Shown here piece after piece: positions 35,301-45,083 of a stretch of 64,000 bases of DNA. The notes beneath the pieces were generated by a model, which had not been told where the DNA came from, did no database searches, and worked only from the letters and a program-made list of their open reading frames with translations. The translations under genes were made by a program, and so were the position numbers. Source of the DNA: Flavobacterium sp. LMO8 (lineage in GTDB: Bacteria > Bacteroidota > Bacteroidia > Flavobacteriales > Flavobacteriaceae); contig NZ_WIBJ01000031.1 of NCBI RefSeq assembly GCF_009495755.1, positions 727,421-791,420 on the forward strand, read 5' to 3'. How positions within the stretch are numbered: position 1 is the stretch's first letter; each line of letters opens with the position of its first letter.

Positions 35301-36223
35301 AAATTGTAGATAAAACGGAAGGTAAAATTGCATTTAAGAGTACTGAGAATGGAACCACTTTTAAAATAAGTTTATTTAATTTTGAAAAAAAATATAATGA
35401 AAGTGCCATAATTAAAGTTGAATCAACTGATTTTGAAGTCACTGAAGAAATTCAAAAATTTAGCGATAAGAAAATATTATTAGTTGAGGATAATGATGAA
35501 TTAAGAAGTTATCTTGTGCGAACACTTGAAAATTATTTCTTGGTTTATGAAGCTAAAAATGGACAAGAAGGATTTGATTTAGCGTCAAAAATTTTCCCTG
35601 ATTTAATTTTAACCGATTTTATGATGCCAGTACTGGATGGATTACAATTCAGTAAGAAAATATTAGAGGATATCAATTTAAATCATATTCCAATTTTTAT
35701 GCTAACAGCCTTACATAATACTATACATAAAAAAGAGAGTACAGAAATTGGTATAACAGAATACATTGAAAAGCCAATTAGTATTGCATTTTTATTAGCT
35801 AAAATTACAAGTACATTTTTATGGCAAGAAAAACTTAGAGAACATTTTATACATCAAAATGATATTTCTATAGCTGGTAAAAACAAAAACGAAAACGAAA
35901 ATGAATTCCTAATAAAATTAGAAAACATAATTCTCGAAAAAATTAAAGATGAATCATTTTCTCTACAAGATATATGTAATGTTGTTGGAATGAGTAGAAC
36001 TTCATTATATATGAAACTGAAAAATTTAATAGACTTGTCACCACAAGACTTTATAATACATACCAAATTAAAGTATGCTAAAAAACTTTTAATAGAAGGC
36101 AATTCTAATATCAAAGAAATTGCCTATAGTTCTGGGTTTTCAAACCCAAAATACTTTAGTACATCTTTCAAAAAGGCCTTTGGTGTATCTCCTTCAGAAT
36201 ATATCAAAAATCTAAATCAATAA
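32384..36223 (+). CDS. Hybrid two-component system regulator (HTCS) of the PUL
   Basis: A one-protein sensor-regulator that binds a glycan fragment in the periplasm and activates PUL transcription. The 1279 residues show a signal peptide (to VVGQES) and reg_prop repeats forming two beta-propellers (about 30-660, for example SIWIGSTNGIAKYN). A Y_Y_Y domain (about 680-745), one membrane helix (about 750-772) and a HisKA domain with H796 (NNITHEIKTPLAIL) follow. An HATPase domain has DFGIGIP and GSGLGLMIVK. The receiver has D1078 in LTDFMMPVLDG. An AraC-type HTH ends the protein (IKEIAYSSGFSNPKYFSTSF). The start is a TTG; no ATG exists before the signal peptide. It lies just before susC. Confidence 0.95.
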   Translation: MKKKTSYYLILFFLFITAFHSNKVVGQESVIFEKLNFENNDIQSIVYSISDDIDGNLWFATEEGIIRYNSKETYLYDSNKGLPKSISNRVYSVLRDKNNSIWIGSTNGIAKYNNEKDVFDSIPNEGKKIDRTNALVFDNKNTIWIASDNGLWLCDQNKKLKNIVPNIRVFNLFAYQGAIYYTSTLGIFKLTYNNGNIVNKPLNGKITDASVLKIINSKIIVGTKIGKLYKSDLSNVSFNEFQISQKLSGLRIRDIECKDNQYYFATDGVGIFVTDANFKLKKHHFFDNDKQNNLTSNGVYDIFFTNDITWIATYGGGVNYYSRNKQLFTIIKHQINNSNSLANNTVRSILEIKNEIWFGTKNGISIFNVSSDNWTHLFNGKDEIILSLAYLNDYVFAASYNNGLYKINKSNRQIQNIYNPKLHPKGVQNIFKVFIDAKENIWLGGIEGNLTVIQNDNTIIHYPINDVRDINWYQNKILAVGRNGVHLIDHKQKKYFKFKIFDTERLKYNFNTINTVVVDNNNIILGTNGSGVLFYDGAKKSVFKIDKSNDLSSNVVQGVIKYDANSYWISTTKGLSNLMISPTDTIIKNFNKTDGISSNEFNYSAFLKLKNGSVAFGGVEGVTIFDPKLIKPRKILPKVVFEDFLIDNDVVKDTDILPKHINQVQEIDLYYKQNSFGFKFVGVLQGYSSKVKYSYMLEGFDQNWSEPSSKNFANYTNLNSGQYIFKVKATNEQGDFGPVKTVIINISSPWYASFLAYLIYIILLVAAIYALINIVKIFEIKRNKEEQIDFFNNITHEIKTPLAILLSTIEEANTEENLRVKSSIERINNLINQMLNFQKFSIDSSDVQISKIKLNDFIFNLMQDFKPLLNEKKLKITFENNFQNEIFYFNEEYLTKILFNLISNAIKYSHENNEIIIVLNTLEKGRLGIKVKDFGIGIPKSAQKNILTKFFRAKNVANNQFSGSGLGLMIVKQIVDKTEGKIAFKSTENGTTFKISLFNFEKKYNESAIIKVESTDFEVTEEIQKFSDKKILLVEDNDELRSYLVRTLENYFLVYEAKNGQEGFDLASKIFPDLILTDFMMPVLDGLQFSKKILEDINLNHIPIFMLTALHNTIHKKESTEIGITEYIEKPISIAFLLAKITSTFLWQEKLREHFIHQNDISIAGKNKNENENEFLIKLENIILEKIKDESFSLQDICNVVGMSRTSLYMKLKNLIDLSPQDFIIHTKLKYAKKLLIEGNSNIKEIAYSSGFSNPKYFSTSFKKAFGVSPSEYIKNLNQ

Positions 36224-36328
36224 TTATTAATAACATTATTTTAATAGCTAATTAATATCAAATTGCTATTCAGAAGGTAATTTCAAACGTTTTCTTGATG
36301 ATAATTATACCTTTTTTGATGTTTTCTA

Positions 36329-36365
36329 AACTATATTTCTCTCAAAGAAGAATAATTTTGATAAA
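36329..36365 (+). promoter_or_regulatory. susC promoter, similar to the beta-helix gene promoter
   Basis: The -7 box TAATTTTG is at 36353-36360, 23 bases before the susC ATG. AACTATAT and AAGAAGA lie upstream at the same spacing as at 25359-25395. The AACTATAT block is a candidate regulator site. Confidence 0.6.
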
Positions 36366-36383
36366 ATTTACTAACCATACCAT

Positions 36384-39300
36384 ATGAAAAATTTAATTAG
36401 CTTAATGTTTTTCTTCGTAGTGCTAAGTGAAAACTTATATGCTCAAGAAATTACTATTAAAGGAACAATTGTTGATGAAACAAATCAACCATTATCGGGT
36501 GCATCAGTTGCAATTAAAAATACGAGTAAAGGAGTTATTGCCGATTTTGATGGAAATTTCATTATTTCGGTTCCGTCTAAAGACAATATACTTGTTTTTA
36601 GTTTTTTGGGTTACCAAAACCAAGAAATCACAGTAGGAAATCAAAAAGAAATTAAAGTTTCTTTACAACCAGATGTTGAACAACTAAAAGATGTAATTGT
36701 TATTGGTTATGGTGAAGTTAAAAAAGAAGATATTACAGGGGCAATAACTTCTATTAAACCATCTGATGTAACAAAAAATCAATCTCAAGGAATTGAAAAT
36801 ATTTTACAGGGTAGAGCTGCTGGTGTTGTAGTTTCTCAAAATGGTTTCGAACCTACATCTCCAATCAGTATTCAAATTAGAGGTGTTAATAGTTTAGGTA
36901 TGGGTACTCAGCCGTTATATGTTGTAGATGGAATTATTGTGAATTCTGCCGGAGAAGATAATGTAGATCCATTAGAAGGAGGAAATACCTATTTAGCTAC
37001 TCAAAATGGTTTAGTTGGAATTAGTCCCAAAGATATTGAAAGTATCGAAATTTTAAAAGACGCTTCAGCTACTGCTATTTATGGTTCTAGAGGTTCAAAT
37101 GGGGTAATTATAGTCACAACTAAACAAGGTAAGGAAGGTAAAACTGTATTTAGTTATAATGGTTCTACTAGAATTGGTGAAATTGTTAGGGATATAGATG
37201 TTTTAGATGGATATGAGTATGCTAATTATAATAATCAATCTAGAATTTTAAAAGGATTTACAACTAATTATATTGTAGACGATGCTACAAAAGTAGTAAC
37301 AGATTTAACAGGTAATGTTTTAACACCAAAAAATTGGAGCGATGAAATATATAAAACTTCATATAGCCAATCACATCGATTTTCAGCTTCAGGAGGAAAA
37401 AATGGAGATAAATTTTATTATGCAATTGGTCATGTTGAAAATCAAGGTATCATACCAAGATCATTTTCTAAAGTAACAGACTTAAATGTAACTAATTCAA
37501 AGCATTTAACAACTAAATTAACTTTAGATTCTAAAGCAACTATAAGTTTAATAAAAAATTCAGCTTCCAAGGGTACAGAGTTTTTAGGAGGTTCAGATAA
37601 TAATATGGTAAGACAAATTATTGGTGCAGTACCTTTTGAAAATGCAATAGATAATGCAATATCTGGAGTAGATCCTGAAGATGCTATTGATGGACCACTT
37701 GCATGGATTAAAGACTATGATGATTTAGCGGAAGAAATTAGAGGATTAGGTTCGTTAAAATTGGAATATAAAATTAACGACGTTTTTAAATATAGAGTAT
37801 TAGGTGGTGTAGATTTCAGAAAAAAAGAAAGAAAAATTTGGTATGGTACCTCTTTATTTAGAGGTGCTCAAGTAAATGGAGAAGCAGGTATAAGCGATTT
37901 AGAACGATTTAGATATAATGTAGATAATACATTAATGTTTAATAAAAAGTTTAATAAAAACCATCGAATTAATGGAACAGTAGGGGTTGTTTTTGAAGAA
38001 TTAATGTTGAAAAGCAAAGCGGTTACCGCATCAGATTTTCCTATAAAAGATTTAAGAGCTGATGGTATTCGTAATGCACAAGTAATATCTCCATACAGAT
38101 ATAATGAATCACAAGAATCTATTGCTTCATTTATTGGTCGTGTAAATTATACATTGGCTAACAAGTATAACTTTACAGCAACTTTTAGAGCAGATGGATC
38201 AAGTAAATTTGATCCTGATAATCGTTGGGGATATTTTCCATCTTTAGCTTTTGCTTGGCAAATAAATAGAGAGAAATTTTTAGAAAATTTTTCAAAATTA
38301 AATGAAATGAAATTAAGATTAGGTTGGGGTACAACGGGTAACCAAAATACACCAGCTTATCAGTATTTAAGTTCATATAGCGCTAATCCTAATCCATATC
38401 CAGGTAATAATGGTGGCGAAATTGCAATGGTACCAATAAATGTAGCTAATAGATTATTGACATGGGAAACCACCTATCAAACAAATGCTGGTTTAGATTT
38501 AGGATTCTTCAATAAAAGACTAACAACGTCTATTGATTTTTATCATAAACGTACAGAGGATTTATTACAAAGAATGCCATTAGCACCGTCAGATGGTTAT
38601 GATTTTATTCTTGCAAATGTTGGTACTTTAGAAAATAAAGGATTTGAAGTTAATTTAAATTTAGATGTAATAAAAAATGATAATTTAAAATGGAGTATTT
38701 ATGCAAATTACTCTATGTATAGAACTAAAATTGTTAAACTTGGATTATCTCCTTCTGAATGGGGTGATCAAACATTGATTGCTTTTCAAGGAAATGAAAT
38801 ATCTGGTGGTAACTACTTTAAAACATTTGCCAATATTTATGCACAAGGATTACCTGCAGGTTCGTTTTTTGGATACGAAACAAATGGAATTATTAACACA
38901 CCAGATGAACTTGCTCTTGCGGGTACAATTAATGGTATCGCACCACAATTTGGAGATGTGTTAGTTATAGATCAAGATGGAGATGGATTAATTACAGATA
39001 GAGATAAAACAGTTATTGGTGATCCAAACCCTGATTTTACATATGGTTTCGGTTCAACGTTAGAATACAAAAACTTCAGCTTAAGTTTGGCATTTAATGG
39101 GGTTTATGGAAATGAAATTGCTAATGGTAATTTAGCTAGAGAAGCATATGCAGATGGAACTACTCAAAATATAAGATCATCAGCATTTTATAATGCATGG
39201 GACGCTACAACAAATCCTAATGGTTCCGAACCAAGAATTAATTATGATTTAAATGATGATTTAGGTTTTACAGATAGAATGTTAGAAGATGGAAGTTTTT

Positions 39301-39530
39301 TACGTCTTCAATATGTAAGTTTGGGTTATAGTATTCCACTTTCAAAGAAATCAATTTTTAGCTCTGCAGATATTTCTGTTGCAGGAAATAATCTATTATT
39401 ATTTACTAATTATTCAGGTTATGACCCTGAGGTTAATAGTTTTAGTTCAGACCCGTTGAGAACAGGTATCGATTGGATGTCTTTTCCTAATCAAAGAAGC
39501 TATAGTATCAATTTAAATTTAACTTTTTAA
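36384..39530 (+). CDS. SusC-like TonB-dependent outer-membrane glycan importer
   Basis: It imports oligosaccharides across the outer membrane with the SusD lipoprotein as lid. The 1048 residues have a signal peptide (ending NLYAQE), a carboxypeptidase-regulatory-like domain (about 22-105, GTIVDETNQPLSGASVAI), and the SusC plug starting VIVIGYGEVKKEDITGAI. The plug includes IQIRGVNSLGMGTQPLYVVDG and KDASATAIYGSRGSNGVIIV. A beta-barrel fills the rest, ending in the outer-membrane signature RSYSINLNLTF. Length is normal. It is the first gene of the PUL run, with susD 10 bases downstream. Confidence 0.97.
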   Translation: MKNLISLMFFFVVLSENLYAQEITIKGTIVDETNQPLSGASVAIKNTSKGVIADFDGNFIISVPSKDNILVFSFLGYQNQEITVGNQKEIKVSLQPDVEQLKDVIVIGYGEVKKEDITGAITSIKPSDVTKNQSQGIENILQGRAAGVVVSQNGFEPTSPISIQIRGVNSLGMGTQPLYVVDGIIVNSAGEDNVDPLEGGNTYLATQNGLVGISPKDIESIEILKDASATAIYGSRGSNGVIIVTTKQGKEGKTVFSYNGSTRIGEIVRDIDVLDGYEYANYNNQSRILKGFTTNYIVDDATKVVTDLTGNVLTPKNWSDEIYKTSYSQSHRFSASGGKNGDKFYYAIGHVENQGIIPRSFSKVTDLNVTNSKHLTTKLTLDSKATISLIKNSASKGTEFLGGSDNNMVRQIIGAVPFENAIDNAISGVDPEDAIDGPLAWIKDYDDLAEEIRGLGSLKLEYKINDVFKYRVLGGVDFRKKERKIWYGTSLFRGAQVNGEAGISDLERFRYNVDNTLMFNKKFNKNHRINGTVGVVFEELMLKSKAVTASDFPIKDLRADGIRNAQVISPYRYNESQESIASFIGRVNYTLANKYNFTATFRADGSSKFDPDNRWGYFPSLAFAWQINREKFLENFSKLNEMKLRLGWGTTGNQNTPAYQYLSSYSANPNPYPGNNGGEIAMVPINVANRLLTWETTYQTNAGLDLGFFNKRLTTSIDFYHKRTEDLLQRMPLAPSDGYDFILANVGTLENKGFEVNLNLDVIKNDNLKWSIYANYSMYRTKIVKLGLSPSEWGDQTLIAFQGNEISGGNYFKTFANIYAQGLPAGSFFGYETNGIINTPDELALAGTINGIAPQFGDVLVIDQDGDGLITDRDKTVIGDPNPDFTYGFGSTLEYKNFSLSLAFNGVYGNEIANGNLAREAYADGTTQNIRSSAFYNAWDATTNPNGSEPRINYDLNDDLGFTDRMLEDGSFLRLQYVSLGYSIPLSKKSIFSSADISVAGNNLLLFTNYSGYDPEVNSFSSDPLRTGIDWMSFPNQRSYSINLNLTF

Positions 39531-39540
39531 TATTCACATC

Positions 39541-41091
39541 ATGAAAAATAGAATTATAAAAATTATAGTGTTAGGCCTTTTTACTGGTCTAGGTTTTGTG
39601 AGTTGTGATGATTTCTTAGATAAACAACCAATCACAGAATATAATCTTGAGCAATTGTTTGCTACTGAAGAAGGCGCAGAAACAGTATTAAATGGGTTGT
39701 ATGCAAGATTAGCAGGTCCTGGTTATTATGGATCAAGTTGGCATGGTATGGTTAACCCACATTCAGGCAGGATGTTTTCAAATCAGTCTGTAACTGCTGA
39801 TGCTACAGGTTTAAATTGCTCAACAAGTAATAGATGGTTAGAAGATTTATGGCCTGCAATGTATGGTACAATTGAGCAAGCAAATATTGTTATTGATAAT
39901 ATGGAAAATAGCAATTTGGCTAATAAAGATTTTGTTTTAGGACAAGCCTATTTAATTCGTGGTATTGTTTATTTCGATTTAGTACGATTATTTGGTGGCG
40001 TTCCTATTAAAAATGAACCTACAAGTCTTGATAATTTAAACAAACCAAGAGCATCTAAAAGCGAAGTATATGATTTAATATTGAGTGATTTAGATAGAGC
40101 TAAAGATCTATTGCCAGAAGATTTTTCAAACTATAGATCAGATCGTCCTTTAAAATGGGCAGCTATTGGTTATAAAGCTAAAGTATACATGCAACTAGCA
40201 GGTGAAGATGGTGGTAACCCAGCATTGTGGCAAAACGCTTATGATGAAGCAATTCAAGTTTATACTAAATATAGTTTGCATCCTAATTATGGTAATATGT
40301 TTTTATCATCAGGTTGGAATGAAAACACTGCAGAAGCTATATTTGAATTGCAATACGATCATTTTGGTAATATAAGAAATTCAGATAGAATTAGAATGTA
40401 TACTCCATCTAATAGTACTTTTAATATTGGCTTTAATACATTCGGATGGGTAAGACCTAATAAAGAAATTTATGATCAGCATAATACACAGTATCCTGGT
40501 GATCCAAGAATTGCAGCAACTTTTATTTGGGGTAGTTTTCCAAGAGCAACTGGAGGAAATACAAATATTTATCCAACTATAAGAAATGGAGCTAATGGTT
40601 TTGCAGTTATAAAAAAATGGTTCGATACATCTTATAACGGAACGACTACCGCAAAGAACTTTACATTGTTTAGATATGCTGATTTATTATTAATGCTTGC
40701 CGAAATCGAAAACGAGTTAAACGGCCCAGATAACGCTTATCAATATGTAAATCTAGTACTAACAAGAGCAAGAAATTCTGCAGTTCCGGCAGCAGCTCAA
40801 CCTACAAACTGGGCTGCAATGACTCAAGATCAGTTTAGAGATAGAATTATGAAAGAACGCCAATACGAATTGTTAAGTGAAGGTCAAGATTGGTTTGATG
40901 CTCGTAGAAGAGGTTTCAATTATTTCTTAAACAATACTATTATTCCTCATAATTCACACCCAACAATCAATGTAGGGAATTCAGATTATTTATATCCTAC
41001 AACAGATAGAGCAATGTTATTGCCAATCTTGAATAGAGAAATTGCTAATAATAATAATATGTCACCATCAGATCAAAACCCTGGTTATTAA
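39541..41091 (+). CDS. SusD-like surface glycan-binding lipoprotein
   Basis: It binds oligosaccharide at the cell surface and caps the SusC channel. The 516 residues start with a lipoprotein signal, GLGFVSCDDFLDKQP, with the lipidated C22 followed by acidic residues, as in surface-exported Bacteroidota lipoproteins. The SusD/RagB helical fold shows as QAYLIRGIVYFDLVRLFGGV, KWAAIGYKAKVYMQLAGE, LFRYADLLLMLAEIENEL and the C-terminal ERQYELLSEGQDWFDARRRG. Glycan specificity cannot be read from sequence. Confidence 0.96.
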   Translation: MKNRIIKIIVLGLFTGLGFVSCDDFLDKQPITEYNLEQLFATEEGAETVLNGLYARLAGPGYYGSSWHGMVNPHSGRMFSNQSVTADATGLNCSTSNRWLEDLWPAMYGTIEQANIVIDNMENSNLANKDFVLGQAYLIRGIVYFDLVRLFGGVPIKNEPTSLDNLNKPRASKSEVYDLILSDLDRAKDLLPEDFSNYRSDRPLKWAAIGYKAKVYMQLAGEDGGNPALWQNAYDEAIQVYTKYSLHPNYGNMFLSSGWNENTAEAIFELQYDHFGNIRNSDRIRMYTPSNSTFNIGFNTFGWVRPNKEIYDQHNTQYPGDPRIAATFIWGSFPRATGGNTNIYPTIRNGANGFAVIKKWFDTSYNGTTTAKNFTLFRYADLLLMLAEIENELNGPDNAYQYVNLVLTRARNSAVPAAAQPTNWAAMTQDQFRDRIMKERQYELLSEGQDWFDARRRGFNYFLNNTIIPHNSHPTINVGNSDYLYPTTDRAMLLPILNREIANNNNMSPSDQNPGY

Positions 41092-41101
41092 AATAAAATA
41101 T

Positions 41102-43447
41102 ATGAAAAAGAACAGTATAAAAATAGTTTTAGCCTTATTTGTTGCAACGCTAATTTTTTCATCATTTATTTCAAATGAGAAAAAACCACCATATTTAAAT
41201 CCAAAATTACCTATTGAGGAAAGAGTAAAAGACTTGATGAGCAGAATGACACTTGAAGAAAAAATCGCTCAAATGTGTCAATATGTTGGATTAGAACATA
41301 TCAAAGAAAACGAAGCAAAATATACGGCTGAGCAAATTAAGAAAAGAGATGATGGTGGTTTCTACCCAGGAAAAACATCTGACGACATTGCCAATCTTGT
41401 AAAAGAAGGAAAAATTGGTTCAATGTTGCATATTGTTACTGCTGAAGAAGCTAACTATATTCAAAGTTTAGCCATGAAATCTAAACTGAAAATTCCAGTT
41501 TTAATTGGAATTGACGCTATTCATGGTAATGGATTGTATAGAGGTGCTACCATTTATCCAAGTCCAATATCTATGGCTGCGACTTTTGAAGATAAATTAA
41601 ACTATGACTGTGGAAAACAATCTGCTAAAGAAATGCGTGCAACGGGTTCACACTGGGCCTTTACTCCAAATATCGATGTTTTAAGAGAACCTCGTTGGGG
41701 AAGAACAGGTGAAACCTATGGAGAAGATCCTTTCTTAGTAGGAAATATGGGAACTGAAATGATTAAAGGTTTCCAACAAGGTGATTTTACAGGAACTGAA
41801 AAAGTTATTGCTTGTGCGAAACACTTAATTGGTGGTGGAGAATCTATAAACGGTTTAAATTTAGCTCCTACAGACGTTTCTGAAAGAACGTTGTTAGAAA
41901 TGCACTTGCCTCCATACAAAAAAGCAGTTCAAGAAGGAAAAGTGTTTTCTATCATGACAGCTCACAACGAAATTAATGGTATTCCTTGTCATATGGATTA
42001 TCATTTAATGACTGAAGTTTTAAGAAATCAATGGGGTTTTCAAGGGTTTTATGTTAGTGATTGGAATGATGTAGAGCGTATTTATTCTGTACACAACGCA
42101 GCAAAAGATTTTAAAGAAGCTACTTTGTTTTCTGTAGAAGCAGGATTGGATATGCACATGCACGGACCTCAATTTGGCGAATATGTCTTAGAATTAGTTA
42201 AAGAAGGAAAATTACCAGTAGAGCGAGTAGATTACGCTTGTGCTAAAATTTTAGAAGCTAAATTCAGATTAGGTTTATTTGAAAATCCGTATGTTGATGT
42301 AAAAAATAAAGATAAGAAAGTATTTACTAAAGAACATCAAGCAAGTGCTTTAGAAGGTGCTCGTAAAGCGATGACTTTACTTAAAAATGATGGCATTTTA
42401 CCATTGACTTCAACTACTAAAAAAATATTTGTTGCGGGTCCAAATGCTAATAATCAAACTACTTTAGGTGATTGGGTTAAACCACAACCTGATGATAAAG
42501 TGATTACAGTTTATGAAGGTATTCAATCGTTAGGAAAACAAAAAGGTTTTGAGGTTTCTTATTCAAAAGTGGCTGAAAATTCAAAGAAAATTACTGATGA
42601 ACAGATTAATAGTGTAGTGGAAGGAGCTAAAAATTCTGATGTTGTAGTTTTAGTTTTAGGTGAAAATTCTTTCCGTCACGATTGGCCAAATAAAACAACT
42701 GGTGAAAATATAGATCGTTCTACTTTACAACTTTCAGGAAGACAGTTAGAAATGTTTAATGCAGTTAAAAAAACAGGTAAAAAAGTTGTTGTTGTTTATG
42801 TTAGTGGAAGTTTAATTTCGGAACCAACTATTGAAAAAAATGCAAATGCTACTTTATTTGCATGGGAATCGGGAAGTTTTGCAGGTCAAGCGGTTGCTGA
42901 AACTTTATTTGGAGATTATAATCCAGGAGGTAAATTACCATTGACTTTTCCTAGAAGTGTAGGACAATTACAAATGGTGTACAACCACAAACCATCTCAA
43001 TTTTTCCACAAGTATCATGATGTTGCAAAAACACCTTTATATCCATTTGGTTACGGATTAAGTTATACTAATTTCAATTTTTCTGAACCAAAAGTTACTG
43101 GAACTATAAATAATGCTACTGATAAAGTAACCGTTACTGTAGAAGTTACTAACACAGGAAAAGTAGCAGGTGAGGAAGTAGTTCAGTTGTACATTAAAGA
43201 TGATATAAGTTCTGCAACAAGACCTGTAAAAGAACTTAAAGGATATCAAAGAGTTTATTTAAAGGCTGGAGAAACTAAAACTGTAACGTTAACATTAACG
43301 GCTGAAAGTTTAGCTTTTTATGATTTAAAATTCAATTATGGTGTTGAGCCAGGAGATTTTACAATTATGGTAGGAAATTCATCAGATGATAAATCTTTGA
43401 AGAAAACAAAATTTAAAGTAGCCAACAGAATTAACTTAAAAAAATAA
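41102..43447 (+). CDS. Glycoside hydrolase family 3 beta-glycosidase
   Basis: A periplasmic exo-acting beta-glucosidase or beta-xylosidase releasing monosaccharides. The ATG at 41102 gives 781 residues with a signal peptide (IVLALFVATLIFSSF); a frame opening upstream overlaps susD and is unlikely. The GH3 N-domain shows ERVKDLMSRMTLEEKIAQM, PVLIGIDAIHGNG, REPRWGRTGETYGEDP and AKHLIGGG. The nucleophile is D320 in FYVSDWNDV. The C-domain (GARKAMTLLKNDGILPL) and a fibronectin III-like domain (TGKVAGEEVVQLYIKD) follow. Glucose and xylose specificity cannot be separated by eye; the nearby GH10 makes xylosidase activity plausible. Confidence 0.93.
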   Translation: MKKNSIKIVLALFVATLIFSSFISNEKKPPYLNPKLPIEERVKDLMSRMTLEEKIAQMCQYVGLEHIKENEAKYTAEQIKKRDDGGFYPGKTSDDIANLVKEGKIGSMLHIVTAEEANYIQSLAMKSKLKIPVLIGIDAIHGNGLYRGATIYPSPISMAATFEDKLNYDCGKQSAKEMRATGSHWAFTPNIDVLREPRWGRTGETYGEDPFLVGNMGTEMIKGFQQGDFTGTEKVIACAKHLIGGGESINGLNLAPTDVSERTLLEMHLPPYKKAVQEGKVFSIMTAHNEINGIPCHMDYHLMTEVLRNQWGFQGFYVSDWNDVERIYSVHNAAKDFKEATLFSVEAGLDMHMHGPQFGEYVLELVKEGKLPVERVDYACAKILEAKFRLGLFENPYVDVKNKDKKVFTKEHQASALEGARKAMTLLKNDGILPLTSTTKKIFVAGPNANNQTTLGDWVKPQPDDKVITVYEGIQSLGKQKGFEVSYSKVAENSKKITDEQINSVVEGAKNSDVVVLVLGENSFRHDWPNKTTGENIDRSTLQLSGRQLEMFNAVKKTGKKVVVVYVSGSLISEPTIEKNANATLFAWESGSFAGQAVAETLFGDYNPGGKLPLTFPRSVGQLQMVYNHKPSQFFHKYHDVAKTPLYPFGYGLSYTNFNFSEPKVTGTINNATDKVTVTVEVTNTGKVAGEEVVQLYIKDDISSATRPVKELKGYQRVYLKAGETKTVTLTLTAESLAFYDLKFNYGVEPGDFTIMVGNSSDDKSLKKTKFKVANRINLKK

Positions 43448-43448
43448 G

Positions 43449-45080
43449 ATGTTTACATTCATCAGAAAAATTCATAAACCAGTATCCTTTACATTAGCTT
43501 TACTTTTATTGGCTTCATGTAATTCAACAACTTCTGTTGTAAAAGATACGCAAAAGCCAAATGTAATTTACATCATGGCCGATGACTTGACTATGCAAGC
43601 GATAAGTGCTTATGGCGGATTATTCAAAGATATCGCTCCTACGCCTAATATTGACAGATTAGCAAAGGAAGGAATGTTGTTTAATGACGTTATTTGTACC
43701 AATGCAATTTGTGGTCCTAGTCGCGCTTGTATCCTTACCGGAAAATATGCTCATGTAAACGGCTATTATAAAAACGAATATGGAGGTGTTTTTAATGAGA
43801 AACAATGGACTTTCCCACAAGAATTTAAAAAGAATGGCTATCAAACTAGTTTGTTTGGAAAATGGCATTTAGGAACGAATCCTGTTGGATTTGATACTTT
43901 TAAATTTCATAGCGCAAGTGCTCAACAAGGTTTGTATTGGAATCCAGTTTATAATGTAAATGGTAAAGACGAAAAGTTCAAAGGGTATGCAACTAATTTA
44001 TCCACTGATTTTGCAATGAATTGGTTAGAATCTGAAAGAGATCAAACTAAGCCTTTCATGATGATACTTCAGTATAAAGCACCTCACAGACCTTGGGAAC
44101 CAGACAAAAAATATGAGAAACTGTGGGATGATATCGAAATGCCTTATCCATCAAATTTTAACGATAACTATGTTGGTCGTGAAAAAACGGCTGGAGATAC
44201 CGAATTAACAATGGAGCATTTTAGTAGAAAAGATATGAAATTAAAAGCTCCAGATTCATTAAAAGGGAAAGATTTAGTGAAATGGAATTTTTATGGTACT
44301 AAAAATGAAGAAATTGTTACTCCAGAAGGTATGTCTTTTGAAGAAGGTAGAAAATGGAGATACCAAACTTATATTAAAGATTATTTGGCTTGTGTTAAGT
44401 CTGTTGATGATAATATAGGTAGAGTTTTAAAATACTTAGACGATAATAATTTAACAGAAAATACGGTAGTAGTTTTAACTTCAGATCAAGGATTCTTTTT
44501 AGGAGAACATGGTTTTTTTGATAAGCGTTTTATTTATGAAGAAACCATTAGAATGCCTTTTATAGTGCGTTATCCAAAAATGGTTAAACCTTCAACTGTG
44601 AATAATGATATCGTAAGAAATATTGATTTTGCACCTACTTTGTTAGATTTAGCAAATATTAAAGCGGATGAAAAGTTACAAGGAGTAAGTTTTAAACCTT
44701 TACTTCTAAACAAAACCCCTAAAAATTGGAATCAAGCGGCTTATTATCATTATTATGAGTTTCCATATTGGCATCATGTGCAACCTCATTATGGAATCAG
44801 AACACAGAAATATACGTTAGCTCATTTTTACTATAATATTGATGTTTGGGAGTTTTATGATTTAGAAAAAGATCCAATGCAAATGAATAATGCTATTAAT
44901 GATCCAAAATATAAAGATGTTATTGTAGAATTGAAAAAACAATTAAAAGGTTTAATGGTAGAAGCTGGAAATGATTTATCATTAGACGAATATAGAATAA
45001 TCACAGATAAAGACTTTGGCTCAATTATTGAACGTAATGGAGATGATGATGTGAATTCAATAATTAACGGAAAAAAATAA
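43449..45080 (+). CDS. Sulfatase A, S1-type arylsulfatase-like lipoprotein
   Basis: It hydrolyses a sulfate ester on the glycan. The 543 residues have a lipobox (LALLLLASC), so the enzyme is membrane anchored. The alkaline-phosphatase-like fold begins PNVIYIMADDLTMQAIS with calcium ligands D45 and D46. The maturation motif is C88-G-P-S-R92 in NAICGPSRACILTGK. Later metal and active-site segments are LFGKWHLG, KAPHRPWEP and VVLTSDQGFFLGEHGFFDKR. It starts one base after the GH3 stop codon. The exact S1 subfamily and sulfate position are unknown. Confidence 0.94.
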   Translation: MFTFIRKIHKPVSFTLALLLLASCNSTTSVVKDTQKPNVIYIMADDLTMQAISAYGGLFKDIAPTPNIDRLAKEGMLFNDVICTNAICGPSRACILTGKYAHVNGYYKNEYGGVFNEKQWTFPQEFKKNGYQTSLFGKWHLGTNPVGFDTFKFHSASAQQGLYWNPVYNVNGKDEKFKGYATNLSTDFAMNWLESERDQTKPFMMILQYKAPHRPWEPDKKYEKLWDDIEMPYPSNFNDNYVGREKTAGDTELTMEHFSRKDMKLKAPDSLKGKDLVKWNFYGTKNEEIVTPEGMSFEEGRKWRYQTYIKDYLACVKSVDDNIGRVLKYLDDNNLTENTVVVLTSDQGFFLGEHGFFDKRFIYEETIRMPFIVRYPKMVKPSTVNNDIVRNIDFAPTLLDLANIKADEKLQGVSFKPLLLNKTPKNWNQAAYYHYYEFPYWHHVQPHYGIRTQKYTLAHFYYNIDVWEFYDLEKDPMQMNNAINDPKYKDVIVELKKQLKGLMVEAGNDLSLDEYRIITDKDFGSIIERNGDDDVNSIINGKK

Positions 45081-45083
45081 TTT

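Noticed and set aside
41042..41101. Upstream extension of the GH3 gene into susD
   Set aside because: The extra residues are polar and Ile-rich and would precede a good signal peptide. The ATG at 41102 gives a normal secreted GH3.
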